Source: Nitrospirales bacterium (GTDB lineage: Bacteria > Nitrospirota > Nitrospiria > Nitrospirales > UBA8639). From it: a DNA stretch of 11,181 bases. Below the pieces are notes generated by a model. The model was not told where the DNA came from. It worked only from the letters and a program-made list of their open reading frames with translations, and searched no databases. The stretch is from the NCBI GenBank assembly GCA_021604265.1, contig BQIY01000033.1, positions 1 through 11,181 of the forward strand, given 5' to 3'. A program made the translations under genes and the position numbers. Positions 1 through 5,616 of the stretch are shown here, piece by piece; the stretch's first letter is position 1, and the number at the start of each line of letters is the position of its first letter.

Positions 1-249
1 CACTTCGATATCAAAAATGACAAAGAGCATGGCAATGACATAATACCGAACGGGGAACGGCATACGAGAGTCTGAAAACGGTTCACTGCCGCATTCATAG
101 GTGCTGAGTTTTTCCGTTTCCGGGTATTTAGGCTGGACCAAATACGACAAGACAAGGGTCACCACCCCAAATCCAAGGGCAATGACGATAAAAATCAGAA
201 TCGCTGAATAGCTGCTCAGGTACTCTAAGAATAGGTCAAAACCGGCCAA
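1..249 (-). CDS. nuoA: NADH-quinone oxidoreductase subunit A (partial, N-terminal 83 residues)
   Basis: NuoA is a small membrane subunit of respiratory complex I, which passes electrons from NADH to quinone and pumps protons. The visible part has one transmembrane helix at about residues 14-38. It is followed by the family signature LSTYECGSEP at 48-57 (Cys53 in the loop that follows the first helix), and then RMPFPVRYYVIAMLFVIFD, which begins the second helix. The gene runs off the left edge. The start is a TTG at 249. I chose it because a perfect GGAGGT ribosome binding site lies 7 bases upstream (257-262) and no ATG fits. A terminator at 353-395 separates it from the gene before it, so it probably begins a new transcript and heads a nuo operon that continues outside the window. 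Family assignment is very secure. Confidence 0.95.
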   Translation of the reverse strand, partial: MAGFDLFLEYLSSYSAILIFIVIALGFGVVTLVLSYLVQPKYPETEKLSTYECGSEPFSDSRMPFPVRYYVIAMLFVIFDIEV

Positions 250-299
250 AATAAGGACCTCCAATAGTCAAAAAGGCCGTATTCCCATGAGAATCGTGC

Positions 300-329
300 A
301 TCGTAACACCTAAAAAATTTGCTAATCAA
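300..329 (-). promoter_or_regulatory. Candidate sigma70 promoter for nuoA
   Basis: On the minus strand TTGATT (324-329) and TACGAT (300-305) are separated by 18 bases and match the -35 and -10 consensus at 4 of 6 positions each. They lie between the upstream terminator and the nuoA ribosome binding site, which would give a leader of about 45 bases. The match is moderate and rests partly on position. Confidence 0.4.
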
Positions 330-352
330 TGGAACAAAAGACCTAAGTCTAG

Positions 353-395
353 AAAAAAAGCCCCAATATAGCTGATTCATAAGATTTTGGGGGCT
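353..395 (-). terminator. Rho-independent terminator after the EEP-family gene
   Basis: Read on the minus strand, AGCCCCCAA (387-395) pairs with TTGGGGCT (359-366), with one bulged C, across a loop of about 20 bases. Seven Ts (353-359) follow directly. GC-rich stem plus T tract is a classic intrinsic terminator. It lies about 100 bases beyond the stop codon at 494 and should stop that transcript before nuoA. Confidence 0.8.
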
Positions 396-493
396 GCAGA
401 GATTTGAAAGATTAGATGATTTGATAGGGAAAAAGGAAGTGAAGCTGAAGTTCACCTATAACGATGGTCTTTATTGACGAGGCCATCTGTCCA

Positions 494-1483
494 TTAAGCT
501 TCAGTAAACTCTGTGACGAATGGGGCGTGGTCAGATTCAGGGTATTTCGTATCGAATCTGAACGGGAGGCTTTCGTCATGTAGGTTCTCGTTATAGATCA
601 TGGCACGGGTAAAGAATGGCAAAAGTGATTGTGAGATCACCATATGATCTAAGAGGTTGCCTTGTCCGTGGTGATAATGGCTGAAACGGACTGAATCAGG
701 GATTGACAGACTGCAGGGGATTAACACGTTTGCTCGAAGACTGGGATTATCAGTATTTTCGACTTTTCCGCAGATGGCTTCGACCGAGACTTCGCCGGGT
801 TCGCCATTGAAATCTCCGCAAACAATAATTTTCGCATCAGGACTGTTGTGCAACAGTTCGTCAACCACCACTCGTGTTTCCAGCGCCTGTCCGACGCGCT
901 TCATGGCTGAAAGGAAGCTTCCCTCAGCCCATCCAGCCGCGCTATTCCATTGAAAGCCGTCTTTTTGCCCAGGGACAGGCGTGGCAAGTCTCGATTTGAG
1001 GTGCAGGTTGAGCACATGGATGGTGCCAAGTTGAGGATGCTGAATCTCTGCGTACAAGATTGGACGCTCCCATCCCACTTTTTTCGCTTCCGTTTCTTTG
1101 GGATTGGCTGTGATTCGGCGGTAAAGCAGCTCATCAATGCGCGTATTCCGGTATTGTTCTGATGCCGTAATGGGATATCGAGATAAAATTACGAGGTTTC
1201 GTTCGTTGTAGGCTTCTCCCCCAGCCGTGACGGTGTGGACTCGATGGAATGCCGCATACTCTGTCCCTTGCAGCACCGTATCCAATGCGGACAATGACCG
1301 TTTCGGGTTATTGGACGTATGTTCCGGGAGCTCCTGGCCATGAACCTCTTGTAAGCAGAGGATGTCGGCATTGAGACGTCGAAGTGCTCCACGGAGAATG
1401 GGAACTCGAACTTCCAATGCCGGGTTTTTGTCATCCGATTTGTCATCAAGATTTTCAATATTGAACGTGGCCACTCGTAACAT
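494..1483 (-). CDS. Endonuclease/exonuclease/phosphatase (EEP) family protein
   Basis: A 329-residue protein with the complete EEP (DNase I-like) metal-dependent phosphoesterase fold. Visible active-site motifs in order: ATFNIENL (Asn8), LCLQEVHG (Glu46, metal ligand), NLVILSRYPI (96-105), LNLHLKS (Asn159, His161), VCGDFNGEPGE (Asp224, Asn226), LLDHMVIS (Asp279, His280) and SDHAPF (Asp318, catalytic His319). All residues expected for hydrolysis are present, so an active enzyme is likely. I see no signal peptide, so it is probably cytoplasmic. The substrate cannot be told from the sequence: family members cleave DNA, RNA, phospholipids or inositol phosphates. The start is well supported by GGGAGGAAACAAAG directly before the ATG. 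It is the only gene between its own upstream gap (267 bases) and the terminator at 353-395, so it is probably monocistronic. Confidence 0.9.
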   Translation of the reverse strand: MLRVATFNIENLDDKSDDKNPALEVRVPILRGALRRLNADILCLQEVHGQELPEHTSNNPKRSLSALDTVLQGTEYAAFHRVHTVTAGGEAYNERNLVILSRYPITASEQYRNTRIDELLYRRITANPKETEAKKVGWERPILYAEIQHPQLGTIHVLNLHLKSRLATPVPGQKDGFQWNSAAGWAEGSFLSAMKRVGQALETRVVVDELLHNSPDAKIIVCGDFNGEPGEVSVEAICGKVENTDNPSLRANVLIPCSLSIPDSVRFSHYHHGQGNLLDHMVISQSLLPFFTRAMIYNENLHDESLPFRFDTKYPESDHAPFVTEFTEA

Positions 1484-1521
1484 CTTTGTTTCCTCCCTGT
1501 TGGCTTGGATCTGCGACGTGC

Positions 1522-1535
1522 GTCATCACGATGAC
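1522..1535. repeat. Small dyad GTCATC-AC-GATGAC upstream of the EEP gene
   Basis: A perfect 6-base inverted repeat with a 2-base centre lies about 40 bases before the EEP start codon, in the untranslated region. It could be an operator half-site pair or a small hairpin. I found no convincing promoter to anchor it. The rest of 1484-1750 shows no gene I can support. Confidence 0.25.
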
Positions 1536-1750
1536 TATCGTTCTTTGACGCAAGCGATTCTATCCGGCTAACTCCTTGAACGTCATGTATTAAATTAACC
1601 AGAAGCAAGAAGTGATCCTGTAGCAAAGGGACAGCTAACTGATTAATTTTTCTTGAATTTTTGAGGTATAAGATGGAGGAAAGACAGAGAATGTTATCGA
1701 AAGAGATACAGGGCTATCATATTCTGAAGCCTCGTACGTGCGAGATGGTT

Positions 1751-1978
1751 TTATGGATCTTCGGGCTTTGCTGAGCCGTCAGGCCCAGTTTTATTCATAT
1801 TGGAGGAAGGCATGCGGAGTTGTTTGGGAGGAGTTGATGAAGAGGAATCTTCCCATTCGTCAGAGAGAGGATAGACCGCTTTGGCCTTACTGCGCCGGTG
1901 GATTTGCGTGTTAATCCGTTTCTTTGGTTCAGAGGAGCCAGGAGGTTGAGCGTTGTCAGATTTTTTTTGATTGTCCAT
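1751..1978 (-). CDS. Small hydrophilic hypothetical protein
   Basis: A 75-residue reading frame starting MDNQKKSDNAQ. It begins 8 bases after the stop of the secreted EF-hand-like protein, so the two would be translated from one message. The protein is strongly hydrophilic and low in complexity (many K, R, S, P, with a SSSS run near residue 45). It has no membrane segment or recognisable motif and is likely disordered. The ATG at 1976-1978 has only a weak AGGA ribosome site overlapping the preceding stop codon. A competing overlapping frame starts 5 bases earlier, so the frame choice is uncertain. I assign no function. Its main support is the tight spacing to the gene upstream and a composition more like a real protein than the alternative frame. 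Confidence 0.45.
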   Translation of the reverse strand: MDNQKKSDNAQPPGSSEPKKRINTQIHRRSKAKAVYPLSDEWEDSSSSTPPKQLRMPSSNMNKTGPDGSAKPEDP

Positions 1979-1986
1979 GTCATGTC

Positions 1987-2598
1987 CTATTGACCGGCAT
2001 TCGGCGTCGGGGCCGACCACAAAGGAATTTCCGATGGCGCGTCCTGCAGGTCGCTATTATCGTAGGGCTTTTCATTGCCAGTCAGCCCATCTTCATAGGA
2101 GTCGACCCATATTTCGCCTAACTCTTGCTCGAACCGTCCATTGTTATTGAGATCTATCCAATAGAACAATGGGTCAGCCACCGTAATCACCGAGGGTGTA
2201 CCATAGTCATCGAGCCAGACCTTGTACGTGCGTCTAGCCGTCATATAATTCACGGCCCCTGTTCCGGTCATATCGAAACGTCGAAAAAACATATCATTCC
2301 GCCAGTCGTAAAACGCTTCCACTTCTCGGTTATCGAACTCGTCAGGCTCTTCAGGCAGTTTACCTTCAGATTGCCCGTCGAGATTCCGGTCAGGTTGCAT
2401 GTGTGGAAAGGGAGACGGTGTGACGACGAAGGTTGCCGCTGATCGGTGAGCTTCTGGAGCTATTTCGATCAAGTCAAGCGGGAATGCATTGGGACTTGGT
2501 GGTGCCCAGGAAATTGCAGCTATTAAACAAGATAGTCCTATGAAACATTTGGTCGAGAACGTGCTCTTTCGTGTTTGGTGAATCCATCGATTTTTCAT
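1987..2598 (-). CDS. Secreted protein with EF-hand-like calcium-binding loops
   Basis: A 203-residue hypothetical protein. The N terminus looks like a signal peptide: basic residues to 17, a hydrophobic stretch CFIGLSCLIAAISWA at 18-32, and a possible cleavage site after PNA at about 38, so export is likely. The mature part carries three DxN/TxxG-type loops: DRNLDGQSEGKL (70-81), DMTGTGAVNYMT (109-120) and DLNNNGRFEQEL (149-160). They start 39-40 residues apart and resemble EF-hand or dockerin-type calcium loops, although position 12 is not the usual acidic residue. Tyr and Trp are frequent between the loops. Calcium binding is an inference. I do not recognise a named family. The ATG at 2596-2598 has a weak AGGG ribosome site. 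A small hydrophilic ORF follows 8 bases after its stop. Confidence 0.75.
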   Translation of the reverse strand: MKNRWIHQTRKSTFSTKCFIGLSCLIAAISWAPPSPNAFPLDLIEIAPEAHRSAATFVVTPSPFPHMQPDRNLDGQSEGKLPEEPDEFDNREVEAFYDWRNDMFFRRFDMTGTGAVNYMTARRTYKVWLDDYGTPSVITVADPLFYWIDLNNNGRFEQELGEIWVDSYEDGLTGNEKPYDNSDLQDAPSEIPLWSAPTPNAGQ

Positions 2599-2845
2599 AG
2601 TGGTACCCTAGCATACTATCAGATTTCTGAACCAAGCGAGCAGATCGAATGGTTGGCTTCACAAGATTTACTTATTCATGTATGCAGTAGATTGAGTTTG
2701 CGAAGCGTCAGTCAATATCAAGGCCTTCAGACAAGCATTGGTTTTATATTTAAGGGCATCGTTTATTTATTTCCACTTCATGTGCAAGCTCAGTAAAGAT
2801 CTGGCTTAAAAGACCTCTCATCCTATGATCGTTCTTCCGAGGCAT

Positions 2846-3274
2846 TTATCTCAGAATTTCAACGTCGAGTTGAGGGAATTGGCGAAAGCCCTGATCGAAT
2901 GTCACTAACCGATGGCTGCTTGCATGAGCAAAGGCTGCAAAGTATGTGTCTGTTCCTGCAATGTGCCCCTTTGGAAAAGATGTCGTCAATTTCCTCCACA
3001 CCATTTCCAGGTCTTCAGGTTCTTTGATATGCGTGAAACGGTCGTCATTCAGAAGAGTGTCCCAGCCTCGCCAAAAATTTTCGGCGTTCATGACGTCTTC
3101 TTTCAGCCATTGCGGATTGGTGAGGATTCGGAGCGCGCCCATTTGGGCTACACGACAGATGAGTACAGTGTTTGGTTGGTTCCGTTGTTCTAACCATGTT
3201 ACGGCAGAGGCAGAATGTACATGTCGCGCATGAAGTAGCGCCACTAGCACATTGACATCACAGAGTGAGGCCAT
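2846..3274 (-). CDS. vapC: VapC-type PIN-domain ribonuclease toxin
   Basis: A 142-residue PIN-domain protein, the toxin of a type II toxin-antitoxin pair. VapC enzymes cut RNA using magnesium held by a few acidic residues. Visible landmarks are LCDVNVLVALLHARH (Asp6), RVAQMGALRILTNP (Gln44 where many PIN domains have Glu), GTDTYFAAFAHA (Asp109) and LVTFDQGFRQFP (Asp127). The QxGxLRxLTNP form is, to my knowledge, common in the TIGR00028-like VapC subgroup, so Gln44 need not mean inactivity. I start at the ATG at 3272-3274 because the PIN fold begins directly after it. In-frame ATGs up to 3310 would only add a short basic tail. It overlaps the 3' end of the antitoxin gene by 17 bases, the usual coupled arrangement. 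Confidence 0.88.
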   Translation of the reverse strand: MASLCDVNVLVALLHARHVHSASAVTWLEQRNQPNTVLICRVAQMGALRILTNPQWLKEDVMNAENFWRGWDTLLNDDRFTHIKEPEDLEMVWRKLTTSFPKGHIAGTDTYFAAFAHASSHRLVTFDQGFRQFPQLDVEILR

Positions 3275-3521
3275 GGCGTTGGCTATCTTCTTCGGCCTCA
3301 TGGCGAGCAAGGATTGAATTTGTCAACTTCAAAGCACCGGGAGCAGAAGAGGGGAAAATAGGGAATTTGGTCCGTCTAGCTTTTGGTGCATGTTCTGAGT
3401 GCGTGAGAAGTTCCTGTTCAAGCGCGGCCCCGATAAGTTCTTTCAGGGTTGTGCCACGCTGAACAGCAACAATTTTGGCACGTTTGAGTAGGTCATCTGG
3501 AAGGTCAAGGGTTGTTCGCAT
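3258..3521 (-). CDS. vapB: VapB-type ribbon-helix-helix antitoxin
   Basis: An 87-residue antitoxin. The N-terminal MRTTLDLPDDLLKRAK followed by RGTTLKELIGAALEQEL has the beta-strand plus two-helix pattern of ribbon-helix-helix DNA-binding proteins and should bind its own promoter. The C-terminal part (about 48-87, with KFPIFPSSAPG and ARHEAEEDSQ) matches the region that normally wraps and blocks the toxin. It precedes and overlaps vapC, so the pair is made from one message. The ATG at 3521 has no ribosome binding site. A good promoter ends only 6 bases before it, so the transcript is predicted to be leaderless. The first Met is where this family normally starts, which supports the start despite the missing ribosome site. 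Confidence 0.9.
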   Translation of the reverse strand: MRTTLDLPDDLLKRAKIVAVQRGTTLKELIGAALEQELLTHSEHAPKARRTKFPIFPSSAPGALKLTNSILARHEAEEDSQRHGLTL

Positions 3522-3527
3522 AAAAGC

Positions 3528-3556
3528 ATATTACTGCATAGCTGTATTTTCGTCAA
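3528..3556 (-). promoter_or_regulatory. vapBC promoter (leaderless type) with overlapping TATGC repeats
   Basis: On the minus strand TTGACG (3551-3556) and TAATAT (3528-3533) are separated by exactly 17 bases, each matching the sigma70 consensus at 5 of 6 positions. Only 6 bases separate the -10 box from the vapB ATG, so transcription should begin at or next to the start codon. Three copies of TATGC (GCATA on the plus strand at 3518, 3526 and 3536) overlap the -10 box and start codon and are plausible VapB operator elements. Confidence 0.7.
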
Positions 3557-3569
3557 GCTAGCAGGTTCA

Positions 3570-3591
3570 GAGAGAAGTGCCTTTATCTCTC
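3570..3591. repeat. Inverted repeat between the SWIM gene end and the vapBC promoter
   Basis: GAGAGA (3570-3575) and TCTCTC (3586-3591) can form a 6-base stem with a 10-base loop. It lies just past the stop of the SWIM gene at 3608 and about 14 bases upstream of the vapB -35 box. No T tract follows on either strand, so it is at best a weak terminator for the SWIM transcript. Confidence 0.3.
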
Positions 3592-3607
3592 AGCTTGTGG
3601 GAAAATC

Positions 3608-4099
3608 TTAGATAATATGAGGGTTCCCCCACCCTTGCCGATCCAGCAGTTTCATGAAGTTGCGTTTGGGCTTATGAGCGAGGCGAACAGTCTGGATGTA
3701 CTCGATGAACTCATGTTGACGATTCATGGTGGCCATGAGACGTTGAATGTTTTTCAAATAAGTTATCGTTTCCTGGTAGGCGTCGTTGTTCTTTCGTGCG
3801 AGCGTTGGCTCGATCTGCTTCTGGTACACTTCAATACCGTCATTCGGATGATCAGCTTCACGTTTGGCGGCCAATTGCAACCACAAGTTAGGGCTGCACC
3901 CTCCCGTCTTCGTTTCATGCCAGGCTGACTCTAGATCCTTCTCCCAAAGAAAAATCATGACCAGAGTCGAATGGTCAATTGCCGACTCCCAAGTCCATCG
4001 TTGGGATGGTTTCTTTTTCGCGGCTTGACTCAGCTGGGTTCGAAGAAAGGCTAATGCCTTATCAACGCCAGCCTGGCCATTGCTTTGTTTTGTCAGCAT
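3608..4099 (-). pseudogene. Displaced C-terminal part of the SWIM zinc-finger protein (frameshifted)
   Basis: This frame continues the SWIM protein after a one-base shift. The upstream frame ends ...KQWPGWR-stop, whereas this frame reads DKALAFLRTQLSQAAKKK from about 4063, and WR-DKALAFL joins smoothly. Removing one T from CGTTGAT (about 4062-4066) would restore a single protein of about 594 residues. The downstream 151 residues are helical and rich in Trp, Leu, Lys and Gln. They resemble the repeat-like tail of such proteins, for example GIEVYQKQIEPTLARKNNDAYQ and the basic end HKPKRNFMKLLDRQGWG. An ATG at 4099 could restart translation and give a 163-residue product that overlaps the first part. 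A sequencing error would look the same. Confidence 0.7.
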
Positions 4100-5393
4100 G
4101 GGTTTTGAGCTGCTTGTAGTGTTCGAGCTGAGGAAAGTCAGAAAACTCAGTCCAGATCGATGCCATGGCGTCATCGTGGCGATCACGCCGATGGTATTCC
4201 TGAGTGAGGAATGCACGCAGCCGCGAATCTGTCCTATCGGGAAACGCCTGGACTCCGCGTTCAGCCCACTCCAACGCCAGGTCGTGTTGTCGGGCTTGTT
4301 GATAGAGCTCAGCGATCTGCAAAAAGTTGTAGGCATGTGACAGATCTTTAACCTTGATTGCAACGAGCGTTTCGACATCTCCTGCCAACTTGGCCAACGT
4401 TTTCATGATATGGGTGAGCCGAAATCGGGGACTGTCGGTGAAACGATCAGGAGAACCAGGTTTGAGTGGTGAGACCTGTACCCAGTGTTTTTCCGCGAGT
4501 GTCCGATACACCGCCAGGCCCTTTTCCCCCAGCAAATCGGCATATACCTCAACTGCCCCGTAAAATGTATCCCAATCAGTTCGGAGTTCCCACTCAAAGA
4601 GCCGTGTGGCGAGCGTTTCAGGATCAGGCCGGGCTTTTTGGCACGCTTGATGGTGAAGCTCTTGCAATCGATCGAGAATGCCACCCATGTTTCCGTCGGA
4701 ATCATCAATCATATGCAGTGATTTCTCTACAGCCCGAAGGGCATGTTCCAATAAGTCAATGACCTTAGTAGCCGATCCTTCTTGAAGAAGTTCCGCAATT
4801 GAATCCACGACCTCGTCAATCCCTTGGGCGTAGGCATAGGCTGAATAGTAATCGATAAACCCGCCTCGACCGACGGCACGATCGATCGCTCGCCGGAAGG
4901 CATTCACATTCACCCCCTTTTCCCCCTTCTTTGCGGCTTTCATGAATAAGCGTTCTCGCAAACGGTCATCATCTTCAGCCCGCTCCACAATAAGATCAAT
5001 CAGGGCAGATTTTTTCTCACTCGCGAGATACGCTCGCACATCATCCATCGTGACATCCTCTTTGCTTTGCCTTTTCGATCGCGATGACGGCACCTCGTTC
5101 ACGCTATGTTTGTACACCCAAGCAAGTCCCACCGCCACGCAGTGCTTGCAGCATTCTTCGTCCCTACCCACAGGGCAATTGCAGTGATAGGCGAGATCGT
5201 TCTTTTCGTTCCACAGCCTCACCTTGTAGGGTTTTGTCCCATGCACAGACGCGTTCACGACACCATGGTGTTCAATCAGCTGAGCAACCTGACCATGCTC
5301 GAAATAATCTTGACCCCGTTCGAAGAATCGGTTGCCTGCCAACTGGAGCAGGCGCTTGGTTGTTAAGGTGGTGGCAAGTGTGTTCTTACTCAT
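4062..5393 (-). CDS. SWIM zinc-finger protein, N-terminal part up to a frameshift
   Basis: A 443-residue product. A SWIM zinc finger of the form CxC-x8-CxH is visible at Cys71, Cys73, Cys82 and His84 (AYHCNCPVGRDEECCKHCVA). SWIM fingers bind DNA or proteins in many chromatin- and replication-linked factors. Upstream (1-60) is the usual small fold with RLLQLAGNRFFERGQDYF. After a Ser/Arg-rich linker (about 103-111) the rest is almost all helical and TPR-like, with LQIAELYQQARQHDLALEWA and REYH-type repeats in the last third, suggesting a protein-interaction scaffold. It ends early at TGA (4062-4064) through the frameshift described for the fragment downstream. The ATG at 5393 fits the family start (MSKNTLATTLTTKRLLQLAG) but has no clear ribosome site. 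It is divergent from priA. The specific role is unknown. Confidence 0.85.
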   Translation of the reverse strand: MSKNTLATTLTTKRLLQLAGNRFFERGQDYFEHGQVAQLIEHHGVVNASVHGTKPYKVRLWNEKNDLAYHCNCPVGRDEECCKHCVAVGLAWVYKHSVNEVPSSRSKRQSKEDVTMDDVRAYLASEKKSALIDLIVERAEDDDRLRERLFMKAAKKGEKGVNVNAFRRAIDRAVGRGGFIDYYSAYAYAQGIDEVVDSIAELLQEGSATKVIDLLEHALRAVEKSLHMIDDSDGNMGGILDRLQELHHQACQKARPDPETLATRLFEWELRTDWDTFYGAVEVYADLLGEKGLAVYRTLAEKHWVQVSPLKPGSPDRFTDSPRFRLTHIMKTLAKLAGDVETLVAIKVKDLSHAYNFLQIAELYQQARQHDLALEWAERGVQAFPDRTDSRLRAFLTQEYHRRDRHDDAMASIWTEFSDFPQLEHYKQLKTHADKTKQWPGWR

Positions 5394-5598
5394 GACGTCA
5401 CAGGAAGCTCATCGTATCAGATATCCGGGGCAAGAACATCTAAGGAACGATGGTGATGAGGTCAAGAATTCTCGCTAACCTGCCTGTGAAGACGGCATGC
5501 GATGTGCGAAGCTGTCAATGAAATAGGTGCAAGGTGCAGAGATGGAGAGTGTCTACACTATAAAGTTTTATGTAACGACGCATTCTCAGCAATCTTCT

Positions 5599-5607
5599 TG
5601 GTATAAA
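5599..5607 (+). promoter_or_regulatory. Candidate extended -10 promoter for priA
   Basis: TGGTATAAA matches an extended -10 element (TGnTATAAT, 5 of 6 in the hexamer). No good -35 box is present. It ends 9 bases before the priA ATG, so a transcript from it would have a leader of only a few bases. The alternative is an unseen promoter further upstream in 5394-5598, where I could not find a convincing one. Confidence 0.35.
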
Positions 5608-5616
5608 TAAGGCAGC

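Noticed and set aside
225..455. Minus-strand frame of 76 codons overlapping nuoA start
   Set aside because: It runs through the strong terminator at 353-395, has no ribosome site and reads as low-quality coding sequence. nuoA in another frame is certain.
1731..1744. Near-palindrome CTCGTACGTGCGAG
   Set aside because: It lies just beyond the small ORF end but has no T tract, so it does not look like a terminator. A 14-base near-dyad can occur by chance.
1693..1776. Short plus-strand frame after GGAGG at about 1674
   Set aside because: It gives only a 27-residue peptide, its spacing to the ribosome-like site is long, and it runs against the small ORF on the minus strand.
2575..2796. Plus-strand 73-codon frame in the gap between vapC and the exported protein
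   Set aside because: It starts inside the exported protein's gene, has no ribosome site and shows no protein-like character. The gap 2599-2845 shows nothing else I can support.
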